Assembly (NCBI GenBank): GCA_001800515.1
Contig: MGVN01000062.1
Location: forward strand, 7,000 to 12,403
Direction of reading: 5' to 3'
DNA from: Elusimicrobia bacterium RIFOXYB2_FULL_49_7
GTDB taxonomy: Bacteria; Fibrobacterota; OXYB2-FULL-49-7
DNA: 5,404 nucleotides
Shown here: piece after piece, positions 1 through 5,293 of the stretch
Layout of the letters: every line of letters begins with the position of its first letter
Position numbering within the stretch: the stretch's first letter is position 1
Notes under the pieces: model-generated
What the model was told of the DNA's origin: nothing
The model's input: the letters and a program-made list of their open reading frames with translations, nothing else
Databases searched by the model: none
Position numbers and translations under genes: made by a program

Positions 1-1
1 A

Positions 2-787
2 GGCAATGTGCTGGGGCCTGGAACAATTGAAACGGGTATTGGCAATGTTGTGTACCAAACGGACAAAACGGAGTTCATTAACAACGCCGGAACGATTGTT
101 TTGACACACCACAATGCTGCTGTTACCGTTCCCTTTTACTTCAGATATGCTTTCACTGACAGTATTGAAGCATATGTTTCGATACCGTACTCTTGCTTAT
201 TCGCAAAAACCGAGCCCGCGGGCGCCGCGGCAATAAGCATCACCGATGCAGGCCTCGCAGACCCGAGTCTGGCTGGAAAATACAGCTTTCAATGCTCCGG
301 CTGGGATATGTCAGGCGCCGCAGAGGTAACGATACCCGCGGGTAAAACAAGCAGCGAGTTTAATTCAGGGTTTAGGCAGGGTTGGAACATTACTCCGCTT
401 TTTGCCGCCGGAAGAAAGCTCGGCTCGTTAAGGCTGAACACGAACTTATCCTACAGGATATCCGGCGAATATGAAGATGAGCTTAACGTCAAAACAGATA
501 TCGGCAATGAGCTGCTGATCGGCGCGGGAATTGAGCTACCTTGCCGGAGCAATGAGAATCTTTTATGGCTTGGCGAAGTGTTTTACAAGAACGTAACTGA
601 ACACAAGCTGGCAGGGATCATTCAAAAGGATACAGCAGGCGAGCATGCCAACCTTATTGTTGGCCTAAGGTACAATAAGGGCAGTATAAAAACAAAGCTG
701 GGCGTCGATTTCGGGTTGGGTGAAGAAAAACACCGCGATTACGATTACAGGATAATAGCCGGTTTCACATATCTTATAAGTTTATAA
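2..787 (+). CDS. Outer-membrane beta-barrel 'transporter' (Phenol_MetA_deg-like), 5' end missing
   Basis: This is the 3' part of a gene that begins before the window: the frame is open from base 2. A GTG at position 8 could be read as a start, but no ribosome binding site or signal peptide goes with it, and the first residues (GPGTIETGIGN) already look like the first strand of a mature barrel. What is seen is alternating polar/hydrophobic stretches throughout, a 'LADPSLAGKYSFQ' segment, a 'TIPAGKTSSEF' segment, a 'LNTNLSYRISGEYED' segment, a late 'LIVGLRYNKGSIKTKLGVDFGLGE' segment and a final strand ending AGFTYLISL. The family pattern recalled for Phenol_MetA_deg/'transporter' proteins is similar: a Y-G-L-T-D-like strand, 'GLGDxxLxxKYxF', 'LPTG', then repeated LGLRY-type strands. 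The likely location is the outer membrane; substrate and pore function are unknown. The lipoprotein gene follows after 13 bp, probably in the same transcript. The C-terminal residue is Leu rather than the Phe typical of many outer-membrane proteins. Confidence 0.62.
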   Translation, partial: GNVLGPGTIETGIGNVVYQTDKTEFINNAGTIVLTHHNAAVTVPFYFRYAFTDSIEAYVSIPYSCLFAKTEPAGAAAISITDAGLADPSLAGKYSFQCSGWDMSGAAEVTIPAGKTSSEFNSGFRQGWNITPLFAAGRKLGSLRLNTNLSYRISGEYEDELNVKTDIGNELLIGAGIELPCRSNENLLWLGEVFYKNVTEHKLAGIIQKDTAGEHANLIVGLRYNKGSIKTKLGVDFGLGEEKHRDYDYRIIAGFTYLISL

Positions 788-800
788 AAGGAACAAGACA

Positions 801-1619
801 ATGAAAAGATACTTCACAGTCCTTGCGGTGCTGTGCTTATTCATCATTTCAGGATGCGATAATAAAACAAAAGAAAAACTACTGGGCACGCAGGCCTATC
901 AGACAAATGGTTCAGGAACGGGTGTTACCGTCACCGTAACGGACACCAATGGAACAGAAGTAGGAACAGTTACAGGTTTAGCTTTAACGGACAATGGTAC
1001 TAGCATCATCGGCAACCTGGCAAATGCGGCAAGAAGCGTGTCTTACGCGGCGGATATTTGCCTTTCCGCGCTGCCGGCGCCCTCCGGCGGGCCGGATGAT
1101 GACGGCTGGTACGATTTCTCGCCCACCTACGCAGGTTTTGCTTCTTCTGTTAAGATGAAGTTTTATGCAACGGATAGAGTAACACAGGTCCCTCCTTCCT
1201 CTGCGCATGAATACATTAAAGTAAGGATCACGGGGATTGAAACACTTTATACGGCTGAATACCTCATTACTCTTGACAATGCCGCGGCAGGCAGGCTTAA
1301 CAGTATTTCAGGAACGTTAAGCTACTATGATCATAACTTGTTCATCCAATACACGCATACCGTTACTGGCGGAGACCCGTCAACTCCCGCGTTCGAAATG
1401 GCGGCAAACACCGCTGTCGCACGGTCAGTTTCCATGAACGCGTCTGCAGCTGCCGCGAAATTCTATATCAGCGGAAGCGACTATAAATGCGATCTGTCCA
1501 TGGCAGCAGGTTGGTCATGGTATTGCAGCGGCACAGCCACATTTGACACCGCTCGCGGGCATTATTACGGCACATGCAGAGATATGCCGCAATCGAGAAG
1601 CTATGCTGTTTCGTTTTAA
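801..1619 (+). CDS. Predicted lipoprotein of unknown function
   Basis: The 272-residue product starts with a classical lipoprotein signal: basic MKRY, a hydrophobic core, and the lipobox I-S-G-C with the lipidated cysteine at residue 19. The start is supported by AAAGGA at 787-792, 8 bases before the ATG. Asp follows the cysteine at position +2. In Escherichia coli this residue keeps lipoproteins in the inner membrane, but the rule is not general, so localisation is open. The mature part is rich in Thr, Ser, Ala and Gly, with a T/V/G repeat-like stretch at residues 38-60 and no motif I recognise. Several cysteines (about 87, 230, 242 and 259) could form disulfides in the periplasm. It lies 13 bp after the barrel gene, which suggests co-expression and perhaps a shared envelope role. 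The gene is certain as a coding region; the function is not known. Confidence 0.8.
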   Translation: MKRYFTVLAVLCLFIISGCDNKTKEKLLGTQAYQTNGSGTGVTVTVTDTNGTEVGTVTGLALTDNGTSIIGNLANAARSVSYAADICLSALPAPSGGPDDDGWYDFSPTYAGFASSVKMKFYATDRVTQVPPSSAHEYIKVRITGIETLYTAEYLITLDNAAAGRLNSISGTLSYYDHNLFIQYTHTVTGGDPSTPAFEMAANTAVARSVSMNASAAAAKFYISGSDYKCDLSMAAGWSWYCSGTATFDTARGHYYGTCRDMPQSRSYAVSF

Positions 1620-1652
1620 GATTAAGCAGGCCATAAAATAGGACAGCATAGC
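1600..1652 (+). other. Inverted repeat across the stop codon of the lipoprotein gene
   Basis: A perfect 10-base stem is possible between GCTATGCTGT (1600-1609) and ACAGCATAGC (1643-1652), with a 33-base loop that contains the TAA stop at 1617-1619. No T-run follows, so it is not a typical intrinsic terminator. It could be a 3'-end mRNA structure, or chance. Confidence 0.3.
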
Positions 1653-1688
1653 AGCCTGAACAGCTTCCTGGGATTTGCAATAGCCCTC

Positions 1689-1769
1689 GACGTCATTCCG
1701 GTGAAAACCGGAATCCAGCCCGAGGTTAGCTGCATATGTCTGGATACCGGCTTCCGCCGGTATGACGAC
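1689..1769 (+). repeat. Double-hairpin interspersed repeat, copy 1 (81 bp)
   Basis: This short palindromic element is repeated at 2936-3016 in the same orientation, with 66 of 81 bases identical by hand alignment and the first 30 bases identical. It holds two hairpins. The first is ATTCCGGT / ACCGGAAT (1695-1702 and 1707-1714) closed by a GAAA tetraloop. The second is ATACCGGC / GCCGGTAT (1744-1751 and 1756-1763) closed by TTCC. The outer ends form imperfect inverted repeats: CGTCATTCCGG at 1691-1701 matches the reverse complement of 1757-1767 at 10 of 11 positions. REP- or MITE-like elements starting GTCATTCCGG are common in intergenic DNA of several Gram-negative groups. This copy has both hairpins perfect and is probably the less decayed one. 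It contains no reading frame of its own. Confidence 0.85.
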
Positions 1770-1805
1770 TAATTGGGCAGCAATGATATTCACTTGAAGA
1801 TATCG

Positions 1806-1828
1806 TTGCGAAACAGCCTGTTTCGCAA
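1806..1828. promoter_or_regulatory. Perfect 23-bp palindrome, possible regulator site
   Basis: TTGCGAAACAG (1806-1816) is followed by a single C (1817) and then its exact reverse complement (1818-1828). As RNA it would make a stem of about 9 bp with a very small loop, but no T-run follows, so a terminator is unlikely. It lies about 65 bp upstream of the first AbiE operator and does not resemble the AbiE half-sites. A dimeric transcription factor site is the simplest reading; which factor is unknown. Confidence 0.45.
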
Positions 1829-1892
1829 TTGACTATAGGGATAATTGTCCAACAGGTTGTTTGACAGTTTGTGCAGAGTTAGTTCCATTATG

Positions 1893-1923
1893 CATATATA
1901 TTACATTTTTTGTAATAAACATG
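1893..1923. promoter_or_regulatory. Upstream AbiEi-type operator (inverted repeat 1)
   Basis: The left arm CATATATATTAC (1893-1904), a 7-base spacer and the right arm GTAATAAACATG (1912-1923) form a 12-7-12 inverted repeat with two mismatched pairs. It has the same geometry and core (TATTAC / GTAATA) as the second site at 1947-1977. The two share ATGCATA before the core and are offset by exactly 54 bp, about five helical turns, so they would lie on nearly the same DNA face. The right arm ends at the base just before the -35 hexamer. Characterised AbiEi antitoxins repress their own operon by cooperative binding to two inverted repeats; assigning this site to the AbiEi encoded here is inference. 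Confidence 0.65.
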
Positions 1924-1952
1924 TTGACATTCTACGATTTGTGATGCATAAT
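1924..1952 (+). promoter_or_regulatory. abiE promoter (-35 TTGACA, -10 CATAAT)
   Basis: TTGACA at 1924-1929 is a perfect -35, and CATAAT at 1947-1952 matches the -10 consensus at 5 of 6 positions, with an ideal 17-bp spacer. Transcription would start near 1958-1960, giving a leader of only about 15 bases. The -35 abuts the upstream operator and the -10 is the first six bases of the downstream operator, so bound AbiEi should block RNA polymerase directly. Confidence 0.7.
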
Positions 1953-1977
1953 TATTACATAAAAGGTAATAATTATG
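1947..1977. promoter_or_regulatory. Downstream AbiEi-type operator (inverted repeat 2)
   Basis: CATAATTATTAC (1947-1958) and GTAATAATTATG (1966-1977) are perfect 12-base inverted arms around a 7-base spacer. The left arm contains the -10. The ribosome binding site AAAGG (1962-1966) lies across the end of the spacer and the first base of the right arm. The right arm ends with the ATG of the antitoxin gene. The site can therefore control transcription, and because little RNA lies upstream of it, it is more likely to act as DNA than as an mRNA hairpin. Confidence 0.72.
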
Positions 1978-2592
1978 AAACCAAACGTTCAAGAAAAAAG
2001 AAGTCAGCTCTACCAAATTGCCTCTCGTCAGCTGGGGTATTTTACTTCTAAGCAGGCGCTTCAGGCAGGGTACTCACATCGCGTTCAGTCATACCATAAA
2101 ACAAAAGGGAACTGGAAAGAAGTAAGCCGCGGCATATTCCGGCTTTCAGAGTACCCATTCCTGCCGCATGAAGATCTGGCACGGTGGTCGTTGTGGAGTT
2201 CTAACCGCAATGGTGCGCCGCAGGCAGTTGTTTCGTACGATACCGCCCTTTCAGTCCATGAACTCAGCGATGTCATGCCCGGCAAAATTCACCTGACGGT
2301 TCCACCGTCATTCCGTAAGAAATCTCCGGAATGCTGCATTCTTCACAAAAAATATCTTCGTCCTGCGGATGTCGAAGAACGGGAAGGATTCAGGCTTACA
2401 ACTCCACTTGCCACAATTCTGGATGTCGCGGACAGCGGTTTTCCTCTGGAGCAGCTTGAGCAAGCTCTCCGGGATGCCTTCAGAAAAGGTATCCTCGTTC
2501 CTGCAACCGTTCAGCAGGCGGCAATGCCTGCCCGCGCACGAGAACGCATCCGTCTCGTTATGGAAAGCATAAAAAGGAATCCGGTATTCTGA
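1975..2592 (+). CDS. abiEi: AbiEi-family type IV antitoxin / transcriptional repressor
   Basis: The 205-residue product has the layout of the AbiEi antitoxins. An N-terminal winged-helix DNA-binding domain covers residues ~8-60, with 'QLGYFTSKQALQAGYS', then 'GNWKEVSRGIFRL', matching the family pattern 'GyfT..qA...G......l...G.W..v.rGiYrl'. A second domain follows, with 'SYDTALSVHELSDVMPGKIHLTVP' spread over residues 87-110 and a 'TTPLATILDVADSG' segment at 142-155. In this family the N-terminal domain represses the operon and the C-terminal domain is needed to counter the toxin. The ATG at 1975 follows AAAGG by 8 bases and is the last base-triplet of the downstream operator, so the start is firm. 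The gene is full length and uninterrupted. The toxin gene starts 1 base after its stop. Because that toxin is truncated, this protein may now act only as an autorepressor, or against a related toxin elsewhere; that is inference. Confidence 0.82.
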   Translation: MKPNVQEKRSQLYQIASRQLGYFTSKQALQAGYSHRVQSYHKTKGNWKEVSRGIFRLSEYPFLPHEDLARWSLWSSNRNGAPQAVVSYDTALSVHELSDVMPGKIHLTVPPSFRKKSPECCILHKKYLRPADVEEREGFRLTTPLATILDVADSGFPLEQLEQALRDAFRKGILVPATVQQAAMPARARERIRLVMESIKRNPVF

Positions 2593-2593
2593 A

Positions 2594-2914
2594 ATGACGT
2601 CCTATAAATCAGCAGTTGATTTCAGAATGGCACTTGAAGAACGCCTGAAAAACGCAGGAGCCGAGCACAACGTTCCCGTTGATCGCCTTCGCCGAAAAGT
2701 AGCATTTGATCGTTTTCTTGCGCGTCTGTTTTCACGGAAGAATACGGCCAAAGCCCAGTGGCTGCTGAAAGGCGGCTACGCGTTGGAGTATCGCCTTGGC
2801 TGGATATCCCGTGCGACCACTGATATCGATTTTACCGTTCTCTCCTTATCTGCAAAAACCATTGATCAGGCTCACGCCATTCTTTATGATTTTTGGGAAG
2901 AGCTGACCCCATAA
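2594..2914 (+). pseudogene. abiEii: AbiEii/AbiGii-family nucleotidyltransferase toxin, C-terminally truncated
   Basis: The 106-residue frame begins 1 base after the antitoxin stop. It has a distant purine-rich AAAAAGGA at 2571-2578, so it is probably translated by coupling. The N-terminal part is a good AbiEii match: 'RLRRKVAFDRFLARL' at 32-46, 'WLLKGGYALEYRLG' at 56-69 and 'RATTDIDF' at 73-80. These give the polymerase-beta-like motif I, with G60/G61 and the metal-binding pair D77 and D79. Family members are normally a few hundred residues long. Here the frame ends TAA after WEELTP, and repeat copy 2 begins 21 bases later. The later conserved motifs, including the Lys/Asp motif II region and the C-terminal half, are absent, and I see no continuation in another frame before the repeat or after it. 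The family transfers nucleotides to RNA targets such as tRNA. A fragment holding only motif I is very unlikely to be active, though it could still bind the antitoxin. Confidence 0.75.
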
Positions 2915-2935
2915 GCGATATCATTCCGTGCCTTT

Positions 2936-3016
2936 GACGTCATTCCGGTGAAAACCGGAATCCAGCTCAACATTAGCTTCATCTATCTGTATACCAGCTC
3001 TCGCCGGTATAATAAT
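2936..3016 (+). repeat. Double-hairpin interspersed repeat, copy 2 (81 bp)
   Basis: This is the second copy of the element at 1689-1769, in the same orientation and of the same length. The first hairpin (2942-2961, GAAA loop) is identical to copy 1. The second (2991-2998 with 3003-3010, TCTC loop) has one A-C mismatch. At the right edge, TATGACGAC of copy 1 has become TATAATAAT here, four G/C-to-A/T transitions, so the outer inverted repeat is lost. Weak similarity runs about 6 bases further left in both copies. It lies between the truncated toxin gene and the hydrolase gene. Together the two copies bracket the abiE locus as direct repeats. Confidence 0.82.
3008..3013 (+). promoter_or_regulatory. 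Possible -10 element for the MBL-fold gene, inside repeat copy 2
   Basis: A perfect TATAAT lies 39 bases before the ATG at 3052, which would place a transcript start near 3020. The bases 17 upstream (2985-2990, ATCTGT) are a poor -35 and there is no TG extension, so the site is only possible. In copy 1 the same position reads TATGAC, so the -10 would have arisen by mutation of the repeat. Confidence 0.35.
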
Positions 3017-3051
3017 AGTAATAAGCTCAAACTAGAAAAGGGAGTTCGTAC

Positions 3052-3792
3052 ATGTTTAAAAAGGTGATGAAAGTAACTGCTATTGTAGTTGGCTGTCTTG
3101 TATTGGTTGTGGGCGGGTTTTTTGGTTGGTTCTTTTACCAGATGAGGGATCTGAAGCCTTTGGATACTGCTCAAATTTCGGATTCCATTTCTGTTATTAA
3201 AGGCGGTATGGGCAATTTGTATCTTGTTAAAAATAATGATGGGTACGTTGCGTTTGATGCGGCAGATAACCCCAAGAAGCTACTTGAAGGGCTCCAAGTT
3301 CTTTCCATAGATCCTTCCAAGGTGAAGGCGGTGTTCTTAACGCATTCAGATGCTGACCATGTTGACGGATTAGTAGTTTTCCCTTCAGCAAAAGTCTATC
3401 TCTCAAAAGATGAAGTTCCCTTATTAAAGGAAAAAACCTATCGTCATTTTCTGGGAATGACACATATGAATAAGCTTCCGGTAGCAGAATATACTACCTT
3501 ATCGGATGGAGATTCCATAGTTATCGATGGGATCACGATCAATGCAATTGCTGCACCAGGCCACACGCAGGGCTCAATGTGCTATAGCGTTGGTGACGCA
3601 CTATTTGTCGGCGATCTGTGTACTATTGTGGATGACCAGGTACGCCCGATGCTGAAAATATTTACTGAAGACATGACAATTAATGCTGAATCCATAAAGA
3701 AAGTCGCAAAGCTTAATAGCTATAAAACCATCTACACAGCACATTGCGGATACACAAAAGACCTCAATAAAGCATTAGAAGCATGGCGCTGA
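3052..3792 (+). CDS. Membrane-anchored metallo-beta-lactamase-fold hydrolase
   Basis: The 246-residue protein has a short basic N-terminus (MFKKVMK) and one hydrophobic segment at about residues 8-29, probably a membrane anchor that places the enzyme domain outside the cytoplasm. The VVGC at 12-15 loosely fits a lipobox, but the hydrophobic run before it is too short. The hydrolase domain has the expected order: the first metal motif H98-x-D100-x-D102-H103 in 'LTHSDADHVDG', H171 in 'APGHTQGS', D188 in 'LFVGDLC' and H231 in 'YTAHCG'. The second histidine of the usual HxHxDH is Asp, a known variant among MBL hydrolases. Length is normal, with no insert. The start is supported by AAAGGGAG (3037-3044), 7 bases before the ATG. 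The substrate is unknown: glyoxalase II-like, thiolesterase, lactonase and other activities share these motifs. The gene looks more A/T-rich than the flanking genes, which may mean a different origin. Confidence 0.82.
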   Translation: MFKKVMKVTAIVVGCLVLVVGGFFGWFFYQMRDLKPLDTAQISDSISVIKGGMGNLYLVKNNDGYVAFDAADNPKKLLEGLQVLSIDPSKVKAVFLTHSDADHVDGLVVFPSAKVYLSKDEVPLLKEKTYRHFLGMTHMNKLPVAEYTTLSDGDSIVIDGITINAIAAPGHTQGSMCYSVGDALFVGDLCTIVDDQVRPMLKIFTEDMTINAESIKKVAKLNSYKTIYTAHCGYTKDLNKALEAWR

Positions 3793-3842
3793 ACAGGGCT
3801 ACAAAGTTTGATGTTAAATGTAAAAGCCTGATCCCATTTTAG

Positions 3843-3940
3843 GCTCTTGACGAAATACGAAAAAACGGCTACTCGCTTAACCCGGGCAGGCACATAAGCT
3901 GGAAAAGAAGATCCAGGAAGACTGGGGAAAGATTTTATGA
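3843..3940 (+). pseudogene. hsdM: Relic of the C-terminus of a type I restriction-modification methylase (HsdM)
   Basis: Two short segments in different frames look like the tail of HsdM. The first, from 3843, reads ALDEIRKNGYSLNPGRH and is preceded at once by a TAG in frame. Type I M subunits characteristically end with a 'xEIxxNGYxLNPGRYV' segment. The second, 3896-3940, reads KLEKKIQEDWGKIL then TGA, like the last helix of HsdM. In intact proteins a few tens of residues separate these parts. Here they are nearly joined and out of frame, which implies an internal deletion as well as loss of the whole catalytic part. The final TGA overlaps the next gene's ATG as ATGA (3937-3940), the arrangement expected of an original operon. 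The remaining 50 bases to the left (3793-3842) hold nothing I recognise. The identification rests on remembered family sequence and has not been searched. Confidence 0.55.
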
Positions 3941-5286
3941 AACGCAAGGATTTGCAGCTTCTTATTGCTGAAGGCGAAGGCTTAACGGTAGAGTTCAAGG
4001 AGAAGTACACCTCCAAAATAGACCGGGACGTCGTTGCCCTGACAAACAGTAAGGGCGGCTTCATTATTCTCGGGGTCAATGATTCGGGGAAAATTACCGG
4101 AGAAAAGCTCACCAATCAGATGAAAGCGGAAATATCCTCGCTTGCCAGAAACTGCGAGCCTCATATCGATATTTCAAAGATATCTCAGGTTGATAATGCC
4201 GTGGTGATTGAAGTTCCTGAAGGAGAGGAGAAGCCGTATAGCTGTTCTTCAGGGTACTTTCGCCGGCTTGACGCGGTAACCCAGAAGATGACTCAAAAAG
4301 AAGTAGGCCTTTTGTTCAGGAATGCCAATACGGTTTCATACGAAGAACGGTTGTGCCCCGGCATTGCCTGGAAAGATATTTCGAAAGAAAAGATAGCGAC
4401 GTTTTTCAAGGAAGCGGGGATACACGCCGGGAGGATAAATCCTCAGGACGTTCTTGTGAGCCTTGACCTTGCCGTTGAAGGCAGCATAAAGAATGCCGGC
4501 GTGCTTTTCTTCGCCCGCGAACCCCGCCGCCATATACTCCAGTGCGAAACCATTCTTGTTTCATTCAAAGGCACGAATAGAGTGGACATCATTGACCGGA
4601 AGGACGTGCAGGGCGACCTGTGGACGCAGTATCAGGAAGCCATGATTTTCTTAAAGAGGCATTTGAGCGTCAGGACGGAAATCAAAGGACTGGACCGGAA
4701 AGATTACTACGAAATTCCGCTGGAAGCTTTGCGCGAGGCGGTTGCAAATGCCCTCATCCATCGTGATTACAGTGTGCGCGGCACGAGTATAATGATCGAG
4801 GTTCAGGAAGATCGTGTGATTATCAAAAACCCCGGAGGTTTCCCGGACGGCATGAGCAAAGACAAATTAGGCAACCTGTCGGTCAGGCGTAATGAACTGA
4901 TAGCGGACGTTTTTGCCCGCATGCACAGAGTGGAGCGCATGGGTTCCGGCTTCAAGCGGATCAGGGAAAGCATGGCAAAAGCCGGCCTCCCATTCCCCAG
5001 GATTTCAAGCGACGAATTTTTCTTCATTGAGTTTGAGCGGCCCGTGAAGTCTGCAAAGCCGGTACTGGATGAGGGATTAGGTGAGGGTGTAAATGAGGGT
5101 GTAAATGAGGGTGTATCTTCAGCTATTGAATACATCAATAAGAACCCGGGAAAACGCGCTCCCTTCATTGCAAAAGCATTGGGGATTCCGCTAAAAACAC
5201 TAGAGCGGTGGCTGAAAAAAGCGAAATCAGAAGGCAAAGTCAGGTACAAAGGCAGCTCAAAAACAGGCGGCTATTATGCAACGTGA
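3937..5286 (+). CDS. AlbA_2 (Schlafen-like) / GHKL ATPase-like protein with C-terminal winged helix
   Basis: The 449-residue protein has three parts. An AlbA_2 (Schlafen-type, putative nucleic-acid-binding) domain covers about residues 10-130, with 'GLTVEFKEKY' containing E19 and K21, 'VALTNSKGGFIILGVNDSG' at 33-51 and 'GYFRRLDAVTQKMT' at 106-119. A middle region includes 'NAGVLFFAREPRRHI'. A HATPase_c_4-type domain follows at about 258-370, with 'EALREAVANALIHRDYS' (E267, N271), 'IKNPGGFPDG' and 'ERMGSGFKRI'. After an EGVN-repeat linker (377-393), residues 394-449 form a likely winged-helix: 'PFIAKALGIPLKTLERWLKKAKSEGKV', then a 'GGYYAT' end. Such proteins are often annotated as RecG-like or ATP-binding regulators and occur inside type I restriction loci between hsdM and hsdS; their exact role is unclear. 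GGGGAAAG (3924-3931) lies 5 bases before the ATG. The gene appears intact. The upstream hsdM relic suggests it was once an accessory gene of such a locus. A host regulator is the main alternative. Confidence 0.82.
   Translation: MKRKDLQLLIAEGEGLTVEFKEKYTSKIDRDVVALTNSKGGFIILGVNDSGKITGEKLTNQMKAEISSLARNCEPHIDISKISQVDNAVVIEVPEGEEKPYSCSSGYFRRLDAVTQKMTQKEVGLLFRNANTVSYEERLCPGIAWKDISKEKIATFFKEAGIHAGRINPQDVLVSLDLAVEGSIKNAGVLFFAREPRRHILQCETILVSFKGTNRVDIIDRKDVQGDLWTQYQEAMIFLKRHLSVRTEIKGLDRKDYYEIPLEALREAVANALIHRDYSVRGTSIMIEVQEDRVIIKNPGGFPDGMSKDKLGNLSVRRNELIADVFARMHRVERMGSGFKRIRESMAKAGLPFPRISSDEFFFIEFERPVKSAKPVLDEGLGEGVNEGVNEGVSSAIEYINKNPGKRAPFIAKALGIPLKTLERWLKKAKSEGKVRYKGSSKTGGYYAT
5071..5115 (+). repeat. 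In-frame 12-bp tandem repeat encoding the EGVN linker
   Basis: Two exact units of GAGGGTGTAAAT (5083-5106) are followed by nine bases of a third (5107-5115) and preceded by a degenerate unit (5071-5082, 8 of 12 matching). They encode EGVNEGVNEGV, a flexible linker between the ATPase and winged-helix parts. The unit is a multiple of 3, so changes in copy number would alter linker length without breaking the frame. Related ATP-binding proteins often have short tandem linkers here. Confidence 0.8.
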
Positions 5287-5293
5287 TGGAAAT

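Noticed and set aside
8..10. GTG at position 8 as the true start of the barrel protein
   Set aside because: The frame is open to the window edge, there is no ribosome binding site, and the protein would lack a signal peptide.
1861..1892. A second TTGACA (1861-1866) as another abiE promoter
   Set aside because: No acceptable -10 lies 16-18 bases downstream; the best candidate, CATTAT at 1886-1891, has a 19-bp spacer and 4 of 6 matches. The promoter at 1924-1952 is much better.
1845..2051. 68-codon + strand frame overlapping the abiE operators
   Set aside because: It reads through the operators and promoter in a different frame from abiEi, has no ribosome binding site and gives an unconvincing protein.
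1689..3016. The two repeats as a CRISPR array or as ends of an insertion sequence
   Set aside because: There are only two copies 1.2 kb apart, each with its own internal hairpins, and no transposase or Cas gene lies between them.
3825..3845. Possible terminator hairpin AGCCTGA / TTAGGCT after the MBL-fold gene
   Set aside because: The stem is short, includes a G-T pair, and is not followed by a T-run on the + strand. On the - strand a T-run would follow it, but no - strand gene ends there.
4803..5249. 148-codon - strand frame opposite the 3' part of the AlbA_2/ATPase gene
   Set aside because: It mirrors a clearly recognisable coding region, including the repeat linker, and its protein is low-complexity with no family features.
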